This document shows, piece by piece, positions 24,786 to 37,006 of a stretch of DNA of 64,000 nt; the stretch's first letter is position 1; the number at the start of each line of letters is the position of its first letter. The stretch comes from an uncultured Flavobacterium sp. GTDB taxonomy: Bacteria > Bacteroidota > Bacteroidia > Flavobacteriales > Flavobacteriaceae. The stretch spans positions 1 to 64,000 of the forward strand of contig NZ_CAMLDD010000016.1 of assembly GCF_946478785.1 (NCBI RefSeq), read 5' to 3'. The notes under the pieces were generated by a model. The model saw nothing but the letters and a program-made list of their open reading frames with translations. It did not search any database and was not told the origin of the DNA. The position numbers and the translations under genes are program-made.

Positions 24786-26662
24786 TGGATAGTATTGACG
24801 TAGCAATAATAGTTCTTTACATATTTTTAACGATAGGTATTGGAGTCTGGATATCCAGAAAAGCATCAAAAGGGTTAGATGATTATTTTTTAGGCGGAAA
24901 TTCCATAAAATGGTATTATTTAGGTTTAAGCAATGGATCCGGAATGTTTGATGTTTCAGGAACAGCCTGGATGGTGGGAGTATTGTTTTTGTATGGTGCA
25001 AAAAGTTTCTTTTTTATGTGGCTCTGGCCCATTTGGAATCAAATTTTTGTCATGATGTTCCTGGCAGTCTGGATTCGTAAATCTAATACCATGACCGGAT
25101 CTGAATGGATTTTGACACGTTTTGGAAATGATAAAGCCGGAAGTGCCTCTCACATTATAGTAGCTGTTTTTGCCATTATTTCGACCATAGGTTTTATTGC
25201 TTATTTTTTTGAAGGAATAGGGAAATTTATGACCATTATTTTGCCTTGGGATTTGGCAATTCATTTTGGAGATTTTATGCTGTTGAGTTCAGACCAGTCT
25301 TATGCCTTATTGATTATCTTTTTAACTACTGTTTATACCATCAAAGGCGGAATGTTTTCTGTGGTAGCAACAGAGGTTCTGCAATACGGAATTATGGTGG
25401 TGGCAGGAATATTAGTTGCCGGTTATGCCTTCATTAATTATACAGATGTTCAAATTAATGCGGTAATTACAGCGGAATGGAAAAACATATTTTTCTCTGC
25501 AGAGTTAGGTCCTCACTGGGGAGATAAATTTCAGGCTTTTAATCGCCTGATAGATACCGAAGGGTATAAAATGTTTGGTTCATTGGTTGGAATGTCCCTG
25601 TTCAAAGGCTTTTTTGCCAGTATTGCAGGACCAACACCTAGTTATGATTTACAAAGGATCCTTTCTACTAAGTCGGTTAAAGAAGCAGCTTATATGAGCG
25701 GATTTACCAATTTAATACTTTTTATTCCAAGGTATTTGCTCATTGCAGGAATTGTAGTGATTGCGCTGGTAACTTTAGCACCAGAGATGAATATGAATCC
25801 CAATTTAAGCGGTGCAGATTTAGAGATAATAATGCCCAAAGTAATTAATCTGCAAATTCCGGTGGGGATCAAGGGCTTGTTATTAGCAGGTTTGTTAGCG
25901 GCATTTATGTCTACATTCTCAGCGTTTGTCAATGCAGGTCCGGCTTATATCGTAAATGATTTGTATAAAAAATATTTTAAGCCCAATGAAACAAGTCAGC
26001 ATTATATCAAAATAAGCCAGATTGCTTCGTTTTTGGTTGTTGGATTAGGTGTTTTTATGGGCTTTTTTGCTAACTCGATTAACTCCTTAACTTTGTGGAT
26101 AACCAGTGCCTTATTTGGAGGCTATGTAGCAGCCAATTTTTTAAAATGGATTTGGTGGCGCTTTAATGGCTGGGGTTATTTCTGGGGAATGTTTTCCGGA
26201 CTTATCGTCGCATCTTTAGAGTTTGTTTTAGACCAAAACAAAGGAAATTTTACGCCCGGAACATGGCTTTATGATCTTTCAGAAGTGCAGGCCATATATT
26301 TATTTCCTGTAATATTGGCTTTCTCTATTCTAGGTTCTGTATTAGGAACGTTCCTGAGTAAGCCTACAGATATTGAAGTTTTAAAGTCATTTTACACAAA
26401 TGTAAGACCCTGGGGATGGTGGGAGCCAGTTTATAAAGTATTAAAAGTTGAAGATCAGGCATTCGAGAAAAATAAAGACTTTGGAAAAGACATGGTAAAC
26501 TGTATTATCGGAATCGTTTGGCAGTCGAGTATGATTCTGCTTCCAATTTATTTCATTATCAGGGATTATCCAAAAGCAATCATAGCATTATTGGTATTTT
26601 TAGTAACATCGGTCATTTTGAAATTTACATGGTTGGATAAAGTTCGAAAAATTCCGAATTAA
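24782..26662 (+). CDS. Sodium:solute symporter family transporter
   Basis: This 626-residue inner-membrane protein has about 14 hydrophobic segments and the SSS-family start DVAIIVLYIFLTIGIGVW, followed by KGLDDYFLGG and GMFDVSGTAWM. Members co-transport sugars, sialic acids or other solutes with Na+. Its start codon overlaps the GH92 stop, and the GH130 gene follows about 110 bases downstream, so the likely cargo is mannose, GlcNAc or a short Man-GlcNAc unit made by the locus. The substrate is inferred from context. No periplasmic binding protein is needed for this family. Confidence 0.9.
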   Translation: MMDSIDVAIIVLYIFLTIGIGVWISRKASKGLDDYFLGGNSIKWYYLGLSNGSGMFDVSGTAWMVGVLFLYGAKSFFFMWLWPIWNQIFVMMFLAVWIRKSNTMTGSEWILTRFGNDKAGSASHIIVAVFAIISTIGFIAYFFEGIGKFMTIILPWDLAIHFGDFMLLSSDQSYALLIIFLTTVYTIKGGMFSVVATEVLQYGIMVVAGILVAGYAFINYTDVQINAVITAEWKNIFFSAELGPHWGDKFQAFNRLIDTEGYKMFGSLVGMSLFKGFFASIAGPTPSYDLQRILSTKSVKEAAYMSGFTNLILFIPRYLLIAGIVVIALVTLAPEMNMNPNLSGADLEIIMPKVINLQIPVGIKGLLLAGLLAAFMSTFSAFVNAGPAYIVNDLYKKYFKPNETSQHYIKISQIASFLVVGLGVFMGFFANSINSLTLWITSALFGGYVAANFLKWIWWRFNGWGYFWGMFSGLIVASLEFVLDQNKGNFTPGTWLYDLSEVQAIYLFPVILAFSILGSVLGTFLSKPTDIEVLKSFYTNVRPWGWWEPVYKVLKVEDQAFEKNKDFGKDMVNCIIGIVWQSSMILLPIYFIIRDYPKAIIALLVFLVTSVILKFTWLDKVRKIPN

Positions 26663-26700
26663 GGAAAGAAATACCTAAGAATACCACAAGTCCCAAAGGA

Positions 26701-26739
26701 GCCCCGGGTGTAGTTAAATCTAATTACACCCAAAAGGGC
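26701..26739. other. Strong hairpin between the symporter and GH130 genes
   Basis: GGGTGTAGTTA (26706-26716) pairs with TAATTACACCC (26721-26731), one G-T wobble, around a 4-base loop. Flanking GCCC (26701-26704) can pair with GGGC (26736-26739). No T run follows, so it is not a classic terminator. It could tune expression of the downstream GH130 gene by processing or attenuation. Confidence 0.55.
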
Positions 26740-26774
26740 AAATAAAATGAAGTCTAACAAATAAATGATATAAA

Positions 26775-27740
26775 GTGAGCACAATTCCATGGCAAGACAG
26801 ACCCCAGGGTAATAATGATATAATGTGGAGATATTCTGAAAATCCAATTATAGAGAGATATGCTATCCCAACATCAAACAGTATTTTTAACAGTGCCGTT
26901 GTTCCTTTTGGCGATGGTTTCGCAGGCGTTTTCAGATGTGACAACAAAGCCGTTCAGATGGATATTTTTGCCGGTTTTAGTCAAAACGGAATCGATTGGG
27001 ACATTAATCACGAACCCATTGTAATGCAGGCAGGAAATACCGAAATGATCGAGTCCGCTTATAAATACGATCCGCGTGTTGTCTTTATCGAAGACCGTTA
27101 CTGGATTACATGGTGTAACGGTTACAACGGACCAACAATTGGAATTGGTTATACTTTTGATTTCAAGGAATTTTTCCAATGCGAAAATGCTTATTTGCCA
27201 TTCAACAGAAACGGGGTATTGTTTCCCCAGAAAATAAACGGTAAATATGCCATGCTCAGCCGTCCAAGTGATAACGGACATACGCCTTTTGGAGATATCT
27301 GGATCAGTTATAGCCCGGATATGAAATATTGGGGAGAACACAGACTGGTAATGAAACCAAGTCAGTTTGAGAAAAGCGCCTGGCAGTGTACAAAAGTCGG
27401 TGCAGGGCCAATACCAATTCTTACTAACGAAGGCTGGCTAATGATTTACCACGGCGTTATCAATACCTGCAACGGTTTTCGTTATGCAATGGGATCGGCC
27501 CTTTTAGAAGTCGATTCACCGGATAAAGTTAAATACAGAACACAGCCTTATTTGTTGGGACCAGCAGAAATTTATGAAATGGTTGGAGATGTGCCAAATG
27601 TTGTTTTTCCTTGTGCCGCTTTACATAGTACAGAAGAAGATAAATTAGCCGTATATTACGGTGCTGCAGACACAGTTGTCGCAATTGCATTTGGAAAATT
27701 AAGTGAAGTAATTCAGTTTACAAAAGAAAACAGTTTATAG
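26775..27740 (+). CDS. GH130 beta-mannosyl phosphorylase (Man-GlcNAc phosphorylase-like)
   Basis: This 321-residue protein has no signal peptide and acts in the cytosol. The GH130 five-blade pattern includes [52 protein letters not shown] and LMIYHGV. The family phosphorolyses beta-1,4-mannosides. The N terminus IPWQDRPQG plus [10 protein letters not shown] resembles Bacteroides enzymes that split Man-beta-1,4-GlcNAc, the N-glycan core, into mannose-1-P and GlcNAc. The GTG at 26775 is chosen because it preserves that N-terminal phrase; the next ATG (26823) would remove it. The gene follows the symporter and a hairpin. Substrate preference is inferred from similarity and context. Confidence 0.9.
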   Translation: MSTIPWQDRPQGNNDIMWRYSENPIIERYAIPTSNSIFNSAVVPFGDGFAGVFRCDNKAVQMDIFAGFSQNGIDWDINHEPIVMQAGNTEMIESAYKYDPRVVFIEDRYWITWCNGYNGPTIGIGYTFDFKEFFQCENAYLPFNRNGVLFPQKINGKYAMLSRPSDNGHTPFGDIWISYSPDMKYWGEHRLVMKPSQFEKSAWQCTKVGAGPIPILTNEGWLMIYHGVINTCNGFRYAMGSALLEVDSPDKVKYRTQPYLLGPAEIYEMVGDVPNVVFPCAALHSTEEDKLAVYYGAADTVVAIAFGKLSEVIQFTKENSL

Positions 27741-27747
27741 AAATAAT

Positions 27748-29898
27748 ATGCGTTTAAAATTTAAATGGTTAGCAGTTGTTTTAGGTTTTATTTCGATCGC
27801 TGGATATTCCCAATCGAAAAACACAATAGTACCTAAAACCTACGTGGCCGCTAAAACTTCAAATCCGATTGTAATTGATGGGGATGAATCTGATTCTTCC
27901 TGGAATAAAGTAAATTGGACTGATCTTTTTGAGGATATAGAAAACAATATAAAACCAAAATATGCAACAAAAGTTAAAATGCTCTGGGATGAAACCAATT
28001 TTTATATTTTAGCAAAAATTGATGAACCGCATGTTTGGGCAAATTTAAAACAACGTGATACCATTATTTTTTACAATAACGATTTTGAAGTTTTCATTGA
28101 TCCTGATGGCGACACTTTTAACTATTATGAATTAGAAATTAATGCTTTAAATACAGCTTGGGATCTTTTTATATCAAAACCATATAGAGAAAATAATGTT
28201 GTTTTAAACGACTGGAATATTTCAGGGCTTAAATCAGCGGTAAAAATCAACGGAACGATTAATAACCCAAACGATCTTGATGAAGGCTGGATTTTAGAAA
28301 TGGCAATTCCCTGGGCATCTTATAAAACGTCTTATTTTGACAAAAATGTTCCTGTAGATAAATTCTGGCGTGTCAATTTCTCCAGGGTAAATTGGCAGCA
28401 TACGGTAAACAATAATAGTTACGAACGTAAAAAAGGTGCAGATGAAAAATTCCTGCCGGAGTATAATTGGGTTTGGTCACCCATGGGCGTCATCAATATG
28501 CATGAACCGGAAAAATGGGGATATGTTTATTTTTCTTCCAAAGAAGGAAAAGACAATTTTGCAATTCCACAAGACGAAAAAGTAAAATGGGAACTTTATA
28601 ATTTGTACAGAACTCAAAAACAATATTATCAAAAACATAAAATCTGGGCAAAATCAATGACTGATCTTACAAAAGCAACTATCACCGTTGATAATAAAAT
28701 TTTAAAACCAATAATAGAAATTCATGCCTCAGGATATAACATTTCAGTAAAAAGCCCATTTTCTAATCAAACATTCATCATTCGGGAAGACGGTAAAATA
28801 ATAATAAAATACACCACTATGAAACTACCAAAACTATTATTTTTTTTACTGGCACTTAGTATTTTTTCCTGTGCCAAAAAAGAAGAACAAACCACTTTTA
28901 AATTTGGAGTCTGGACTACAGCAGATGCTAAAAAATCTGACGCCGATTACACCAAAGAATTCAAAAAATACAAAGATGGCGGAATTGACGAAGTACTAAT
29001 TAATACCGGAACTGATCCAAAGCTCTTAAAAAGAATAGTGCCTTTGGCAGCAAAAGAAGGCTTAAAAGTACACGCATGGATTATGGCGATGAACAGACCC
29101 GGAGACTCAGTTGCATTACAACATCCGGATTGGTATCAGGTAAGCAAAGAAGGAAAATCCTGTTTTGATAATCGTCCCTATGTAGATTATTATCAATGGT
29201 TATGTCCAACTAGAAAAGAATCAAGAGAACATGTTTTGCATTTGGTTGAGGAACTAGCGAAAGTAGAAGGCATTGAAAGCGTTCACTTAGATTACATTCG
29301 TTTTCCGGACATCTTTTTACCAATCAGTTTATTGCCAAAATACAATCTGGTTCAGGATGTAGAATTGCCTCAGTTTGATTTCTGTTATTGTGACGAATGT
29401 ATCAAAGCATTCGAAAAAATTCATCATAAAAATCCAAAAGAGAGTCACAATACTTCAATCGATATGGAGTGGAAAAACTTCAGATTAAACGCAATAAAAG
29501 CAGTTGTTGATGATGCCTATAAAATTGTACACAAACACAACAAACAATTAACGGCAGCTGTATTTCCTTATCCGGAAATGGCAGACCACATGGTGCGCCA
29601 GCGTTGGGATAAATGGAATGTTGACGAAGTATATCCGATGATTTACCATAGTTTTTATGATGAAGAGATCGACTGGGTGGGTTATGCAACAAAACAAGGT
29701 GTTGCTGATTTGGAAGATAAGAAAACAAAAATCAACACAGGAGTTTATATTCCGGGATTAAAAAATGATAAAGAATTGAAAGAAGCTATTTTGTTAGCAA
29801 AAGAAAACGGAGCTGTTGGCGTTACTTTCTTTGACGGAAATGCCTTGTCTGAAAGTAATTTAAAATCGATCAAGGAAACAAAAGCAAGTTTAAAATAA
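27748..29898 (+). CDS. Fused frame: CBM9-like secreted protein plus GH10-like lipoprotein
   Basis: One uninterrupted 716-codon frame seems to hold two genes joined without a stop. Residues 1-357 form a secreted protein: Sec signal MRLKFKWLAVVLGFISIAGYSQ, then a carbohydrate-binding family 9-like beta-sandwich with IVIDGDESDSSWNKV, FEVFIDPDGD, YYELEINAL and WILEMAIPW. It ends at REDGKIIIK as a complete domain would. Residue 358 is a Met (28819) that starts a second, textbook lipoprotein signal, and a separate enzyme domain follows. Either a stop was lost from an (ATA)n stretch just before 28819, or the second gene is translated from its own ATG. A true fusion would bury a lipobox mid-protein, which is unusual. 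The frame begins 7 bases after GH130. Confidence 0.8.
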   Translation: MRLKFKWLAVVLGFISIAGYSQSKNTIVPKTYVAAKTSNPIVIDGDESDSSWNKVNWTDLFEDIENNIKPKYATKVKMLWDETNFYILAKIDEPHVWANLKQRDTIIFYNNDFEVFIDPDGDTFNYYELEINALNTAWDLFISKPYRENNVVLNDWNISGLKSAVKINGTINNPNDLDEGWILEMAIPWASYKTSYFDKNVPVDKFWRVNFSRVNWQHTVNNNSYERKKGADEKFLPEYNWVWSPMGVINMHEPEKWGYVYFSSKEGKDNFAIPQDEKVKWELYNLYRTQKQYYQKHKIWAKSMTDLTKATITVDNKILKPIIEIHASGYNISVKSPFSNQTFIIREDGKIIIKYTTMKLPKLLFFLLALSIFSCAKKEEQTTFKFGVWTTADAKKSDADYTKEFKKYKDGGIDEVLINTGTDPKLLKRIVPLAAKEGLKVHAWIMAMNRPGDSVALQHPDWYQVSKEGKSCFDNRPYVDYYQWLCPTRKESREHVLHLVEELAKVEGIESVHLDYIRFPDIFLPISLLPKYNLVQDVELPQFDFCYCDECIKAFEKIHHKNPKESHNTSIDMEWKNFRLNAIKAVVDDAYKIVHKHNKQLTAAVFPYPEMADHMVRQRWDKWNVDEVYPMIYHSFYDEEIDWVGYATKQGVADLEDKKTKINTGVYIPGLKNDKELKEAILLAKENGAVGVTFFDGNALSESNLKSIKETKASLK
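28819..29898 (+). CDS. Embedded GH10-like putative glycosidase lipoprotein (internal start)
   Basis: From the internal ATG the product is 359 residues: MKLPKLLFFLLALSIFSC is a lipoprotein signal with lipobox ending at Cys18. The following domain has FGVWTTADAKK, VHAWIMAMNRPG, HPDWYQVSKEG, VHLDYIRFPD, FCYCDECIKAFEK and DEVYPMIYHSFY. It resembles the putative glycosyl-hydrolase-like (GHL10/DUF187) barrel family. The substrate is unknown. The DYIRFPD block resembles the catalytic strand of that family. It reads in frame with the upstream CBM9-like gene, so automated annotation would give one 716-residue protein. I think independent translation from 28819 is at least as likely. Confidence 0.65.
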   Translation: MKLPKLLFFLLALSIFSCAKKEEQTTFKFGVWTTADAKKSDADYTKEFKKYKDGGIDEVLINTGTDPKLLKRIVPLAAKEGLKVHAWIMAMNRPGDSVALQHPDWYQVSKEGKSCFDNRPYVDYYQWLCPTRKESREHVLHLVEELAKVEGIESVHLDYIRFPDIFLPISLLPKYNLVQDVELPQFDFCYCDECIKAFEKIHHKNPKESHNTSIDMEWKNFRLNAIKAVVDDAYKIVHKHNKQLTAAVFPYPEMADHMVRQRWDKWNVDEVYPMIYHSFYDEEIDWVGYATKQGVADLEDKKTKINTGVYIPGLKNDKELKEAILLAKENGAVGVTFFDGNALSESNLKSIKETKASLK

Positions 29899-30097
29899 TA
29901 TGACTATCCGTTACTTGTACAACTTTGAGAATGGAACACGGATGACACGGATTTAAACCGATAAAAACGGATTTTTATAGAATAGCAGCGACCCTAGCCC
30001 AAAAGGCGAACTGGCGAAGCAAAATCCGCCTAATCTGTGTCATCTGCGTCCTTCATTGGGCAGTAGTCCGCTTAGCGGATAGTCATATAAAATAATA
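29892..30097. mobile_element. MITE-like intergenic element with terminal inverted repeats
   Basis: ATATGACTATCCG (29898-29910) is a perfect inverted copy of CGGATAGTCATAT (30076-30088). The copies are flanked by AAAATAATA at 29892-29900 and 30089-30097, a possible target duplication. Internal arms GATGACACGGATT (29941-29953) and AATCTGTGTCATC (30032-30044) pair at 12 of 13 positions. No coding potential is seen. It lies between the GHL10-like and asparaginase genes. Confidence 0.55.
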
Positions 30098-30126
30098 TTT
30101 TCCGATTTTATTTAAAAGTAAGCAAA

Positions 30127-31155
30127 ATGTCAAACAGAAGAAATTTTATAAAAAAAGCAGCTTTAGGTTCTTTAGCCGTAAGTTCTGTTGTGGGTTTTAG
30201 CGGATTTACCAGAAATCCCGAAGATGAAAAAGTTTTTGCAGCCGATGACTTAGAAAAAAAACAAAAAAAACCTGTAATTATTTCGACATGGAATCATGGT
30301 CTGCCTGCCAATGAGGAAACCTGGAAACAAATAAAAGCAGGAAAATCAGCCTTAGATGCGCTAGAAGCTGGTCTTAAAATTCCCGAAGCAGATCCAACTG
30401 TTCGTAGTGTTGGTTATGGAGGATACCCGGATCGTGAAGGAAAAATGACTTTAGATGCCTGTATTATGGATCACAACAGTAATTGCGGTTCGGTTTGTTT
30501 TTTACAGGGAATTATGCATCCTATTTCTGTAGCAAAAAGAGTATTGCAAAATACGCCACACGTAATGCTGGCCGGACAAGGCGCATTGCAGTTTGCATTA
30601 TCTGAGGGTTTTAAAGAAGAAAATTTATTGACCCCGGAATCTGAAAAGGACTGGAAAAAATGGCTGGAAGATTCAAAATATAAACCCGTGATTAATATCG
30701 AAAATCACGATACGATAAGCATGCTAATGTTAGACCAGGATGGCAATCTTGCCGGAGGCTGTACAACAAGTGGCGCCGCCTGGAAAATGCACGGACGCGT
30801 TGGTGACTCCCCAATAATCGGCGCGGGTCTTTTTCTGGATAATGAAGTGGGCGCTGCTGCAGCAACCGGTTTGGGTGAGGCTGTTATCAGAACTGCAGGA
30901 AGCGCGATGGTAGTCGAATTAATGCGTCAGGGAAAATCGCCTTTTGATGCTTGTAAAGAAATTACAGAACGCATTTACAACAAGCACAAAAACCACAAAG
31001 ACATGGAATATCTGCAGGTTGGTTTTATTGCTTTAAATAAAAACGGAGAACATGCCGGTTACAGTTTACGATCTGGTTTTAATTACGCCGTTTCTGATGA
31101 TGAAAAAGGGCATAGAATGGAAGATGCTAAATTTAAAATGTCCTGGGATAAATAA
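30127..31155 (+). CDS. Glycosylasparaginase (N4-(beta-N-acetylglucosaminyl)-L-asparaginase)
   Basis: This 342-residue Ntn-hydrolase splits the GlcNAc-Asn bond left after N-glycoprotein breakdown. The N terminus MSNRRNFIKKAALGS followed by a hydrophobic stretch is a twin-arginine-type signal, so export to the periplasm is expected. The autoprocessing site is NHDTISMLMLDQDGN with predicted nucleophile Thr196. Then comes GGCTTSGAAWKMHGRVGDSP and IIGAGLFLDNEVGAAAATGLGE, the family's substrate-binding signature. Length and motif order match the Elizabethkingia (Flavobacterium) meningoseptica enzyme. It lies between two repeat-rich spacers and probably forms its own or a loosely linked unit. With the PNGase F-like gene it gives the locus two ways to cut the glycan-asparagine link. 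Confidence 0.92.
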   Translation: MSNRRNFIKKAALGSLAVSSVVGFSGFTRNPEDEKVFAADDLEKKQKKPVIISTWNHGLPANEETWKQIKAGKSALDALEAGLKIPEADPTVRSVGYGGYPDREGKMTLDACIMDHNSNCGSVCFLQGIMHPISVAKRVLQNTPHVMLAGQGALQFALSEGFKEENLLTPESEKDWKKWLEDSKYKPVINIENHDTISMLMLDQDGNLAGGCTTSGAAWKMHGRVGDSPIIGAGLFLDNEVGAAAATGLGEAVIRTAGSAMVVELMRQGKSPFDACKEITERIYNKHKNHKDMEYLQVGFIALNKNGEHAGYSLRSGFNYAVSDDEKGHRMEDAKFKMSWDK

Positions 31156-31171
31156 TTATCACGTTTTGATG

Positions 31172-31274
31172 ATGGATTTAAATCCATTCCTGTAATATAT
31201 TTCAAGTCTAAGGCTCTTGCATAAAGAGTTCCGGAGGAACGGATCATTTTGTAGCAACGGATTTTAATCCGTTG
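31172..31274. repeat. Cluster of short palindromes
   Basis: Three palindromes are seen: ATGGATTTAAATCCAT (31172-31187), GTTCCGGAGGAAC (31228-31240) and CAACGGATT/AATCCGTTG (31255-31274). Together they look like a composite repetitive extragenic element. No gene or promoter is evident here. Confidence 0.6.
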
Positions 31275-31306
31275 AAAAGAATTAAGATCATAATTTTACA
31301 CGCATT

Positions 31307-31457
31307 TTTGTCATTTCGACGGAGAACAACACACACGACAAACGACAAAGATTGACCTCATTTTTTTGTCATTTCGACGTAAGGAGAAATCACATAAAGT
31401 TAAGACGTAAAGTACGTTGCTCTCTGGATGTGATTTCTCCTCCGTCGAAATGACAAA
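31307..31457. repeat. Long inverted repeat of a TTTGTCATTTCGACG-type intergenic element
   Basis: The left arm at 31365-31395 (TTTGTCATTTCGACG, then AGGAGAAATCACAT) is mirrored at 31428-31457 (ATGTGATTTCTCC, then CGTCGAAATGACAAA). The arms pair over about 30 bases with a small mismatch and a 32-base spacer. A third partial copy in the left-arm orientation starts at 31307. I recall this sequence type as a dispersed repeat in flavobacterial intergenic DNA. The 31156-31521 spacer holds no gene. Confidence 0.75.
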
Positions 31458-31491
31458 CAAAGACTAAAAAACCACCTCTCTCGGGTTTTAA

Positions 31492-34659
<3,168 letters not shown>

Positions 34660-34664
34660 TAATT

Positions 34665-36983
34665 ATGAGAATTATAAAATCCTGTTTGATTATTGGTTTT
34701 CTTGCTCTTGTAACTTCTTCTTATGCGCAGAAAGTTTACACGGAGAATGATATTCATATTATTCCGAAACCAAATCAGACGTTAATAAAAACAGGAGTTT
34801 TTGAATTTACAAAGGATACCAAATTTGTTGTCAATGACGATTTCCAGAAAGATGCTGCAAATGCCTTAACCTCTAAGTTTGAAGTGGCTGCAGGATGGAA
34901 ACCGGAAACTGTGGCAACAGCGCCGGCAAGTAATTTTGTTCAGTTTAAAGTTGATCCGAACTTAAAAAATGAAGGTTATATTTTAGATGTAAATCCGAAT
35001 GGTATTATCATTTCAGCTAAAGGAAATGCTGGTTTCTTATACGGTTTAGAAAGTGTTAGACAATTACTTCCTGAAGCAATCGAAAGTAAATTTGCGATTA
35101 CTTCTGTAAAATGGGCAATTCCGAGTGTTACAATTACAGACGAGCCACGATTTAAATGGAGAGGTTTAATGCTGGATGTATCTCGTCATTTCTTCGATAA
35201 AAGTTATATTCTGGCGACAATTGATCGTTTGGCCATGCACAAAATGAATGTGTTGCATTTGCATTTAGTAGATGATCAGGGGTGGAGAATCGAAATAAAA
35301 AAATACCCAAAACTCACCGAAGTCGGAGCCTGGAGAGTCGATCAGGAAAACAGAAGCTGGAACGCCAGATTAACTACAAATCCGGACGAAAAAGGAACTT
35401 ATGGTGGATTTTATACACAAGATGAATTAAGAGAAATTGTAAAATATGCAGCATCAAAAAACATTGAAGTAATTCCAGAAATCGAAATGCCGGCACACGT
35501 AAGTTCTGCCATTGCAGCGTATCCGGAATTGGCTTGTTTTAATCAAAGAATTGGAGTTCCGTCAGGCGGATTATGGCCAATAACAGACATTTATTGTGCC
35601 GGAAAAGAATCTACATTTGAATTTTTACAAAATGTAATTGATGAAGTAATTACGATATTTCCTTCAAAATACATTCATATTGGGGGCGATGAAGCAACGA
35701 AAACCAATTGGTTAAAATGTCCGCATTGTCAAAAAAGAATAAAAGATCAAGGTTTGAAAAATGTAGAAGAATTACAAAGTTACTTTGTAAAACGAATGGA
35801 GAAATACATCAATTCTAAAGGTAAAAAAGTAATTGGCTGGGACGAAATTTTAGAAGGTGGTCTTGCTCCCGAAGCAACAGTAATGAGCTGGAGAGGAACA
35901 AAAGGCGGAATGGAAGCGGCAGATCAGGGACACGATGTTATTATGACACCGGAATCGCCTTGTTATTTTAATTTTTACCAAGGTCCCCAAAACGAAGAAC
36001 CGCTGGCTTTTGATGCTTATAATCCTTTAAATAAAGTTTACGAATTTGATCCTGTTGTGCCTGAGATGACGCCTCAGGAAGCTGGACATGTATTAGGCGG
36101 ACAGGCCAATTTATGGGCAGAACATCTGGCGGGTCCAAAAGATTCAGAATATATGATTTTTCCAAGGCTGGCTGCTATGGCCGAAGTTTTATGGAGTTCG
36201 AAAGAAAGCCGTAACTGGAATGATTTTACAACCAGATTGAAACCTTTATTAGGTCGTTATGACTATTTAGGAATCAATTATGCGAAGAGCGCTTATTTGG
36301 TAACGGCTTCTTCAACTGCAGATTTAGCAAAAAAACAAGTCAGTATAGCGCTGAAAAATGAGTTTCCAAATCCGGATATTCGATATGTTTTAGGAGATAA
36401 AAACATCAATCAGCAGGCTATAAAATATACAGCTCCAATTGAAGTAAGAGAAACAACAATCTTAAAGGCATCATTATTTCAGGATGATAAACCAGTAGGA
36501 AAAACATACACAGACACTCTGATTTTCCATAAAGCATTTGCACACAAAGTGAAATACTTAACACCTTTCAACCAAAATTATAAAGGAGATGCCAATACAA
36601 TGGTCAATACTATTCGCGGAAGCAAAAATTTCCATGACGGACAATGGCAGGCCTGGCTTGTAAATGATATGGAACTGGTGATTGATCTTGAAAAGCAGGA
36701 AAATATTGAACAGGTAATTGTTGGGACTTTAGAAAGTCAGGGAGCGGGAGTTAATTTCCCAACGCAGATAAAAGTTTTAGTTTCAAATGATGGCATTGCT
36801 TACAAGGAAGTTGGAAAAGTAACACGTCCTTACGCAGTAAATCCGATTCCGGAGCTGAAAGATTTTAAAATTAATTTTGGCAAACAGGGTGTACGCTATG
36901 TCAAAGTAATTGCAGGCAATTTAAAGAAAAGTCCAAAAGGAGAAAGTTCTTGGTTGTTTGTAGATGAAATTTTAGTGAATTAA
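34665..36983 (+). CDS. GH20 beta-N-acetylhexosaminidase
   Basis: This 772-residue secreted enzyme has signal MRIIKSCLIIGFLALVTSSYAQ, a GH20b-type domain (about 30-150) and the GH20 barrel (about 155-510) with FKWRGLMLDVSRHF, LHLHLVDDQGWRIEIKKYP and the catalytic Asp342-Glu343 pair in HIGGDEATKTNW. A C-terminal F5/8-like beta region (about 630-772) follows. It removes terminal beta-GlcNAc (or GalNAc) from antennae after the galactosidase has acted. It lies 5 bases after the GH2 stop and 23 bases before GH29, in one operon. The enzyme uses substrate-assisted catalysis with the acetamido group, as known for the family. Confidence 0.94.
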   Translation: MRIIKSCLIIGFLALVTSSYAQKVYTENDIHIIPKPNQTLIKTGVFEFTKDTKFVVNDDFQKDAANALTSKFEVAAGWKPETVATAPASNFVQFKVDPNLKNEGYILDVNPNGIIISAKGNAGFLYGLESVRQLLPEAIESKFAITSVKWAIPSVTITDEPRFKWRGLMLDVSRHFFDKSYILATIDRLAMHKMNVLHLHLVDDQGWRIEIKKYPKLTEVGAWRVDQENRSWNARLTTNPDEKGTYGGFYTQDELREIVKYAASKNIEVIPEIEMPAHVSSAIAAYPELACFNQRIGVPSGGLWPITDIYCAGKESTFEFLQNVIDEVITIFPSKYIHIGGDEATKTNWLKCPHCQKRIKDQGLKNVEELQSYFVKRMEKYINSKGKKVIGWDEILEGGLAPEATVMSWRGTKGGMEAADQGHDVIMTPESPCYFNFYQGPQNEEPLAFDAYNPLNKVYEFDPVVPEMTPQEAGHVLGGQANLWAEHLAGPKDSEYMIFPRLAAMAEVLWSSKESRNWNDFTTRLKPLLGRYDYLGINYAKSAYLVTASSTADLAKKQVSIALKNEFPNPDIRYVLGDKNINQQAIKYTAPIEVRETTILKASLFQDDKPVGKTYTDTLIFHKAFAHKVKYLTPFNQNYKGDANTMVNTIRGSKNFHDGQWQAWLVNDMELVIDLEKQENIEQVIVGTLESQGAGVNFPTQIKVLVSNDGIAYKEVGKVTRPYAVNPIPELKDFKINFGKQGVRYVKVIAGNLKKSPKGESSWLFVDEILVN

Positions 36984-37006
36984 ACAAAAACATAAATAGA
37001 ATAAAA

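Noticed and set aside
26874..27341. 155-codon minus-strand frame
   Set aside because: It is antisense to GH130, whose family motifs cover the whole stretch.
31365..31457. CRISPR array
   Set aside because: The repeated units are inverted arms of one palindrome, not direct repeats with unique spacers.
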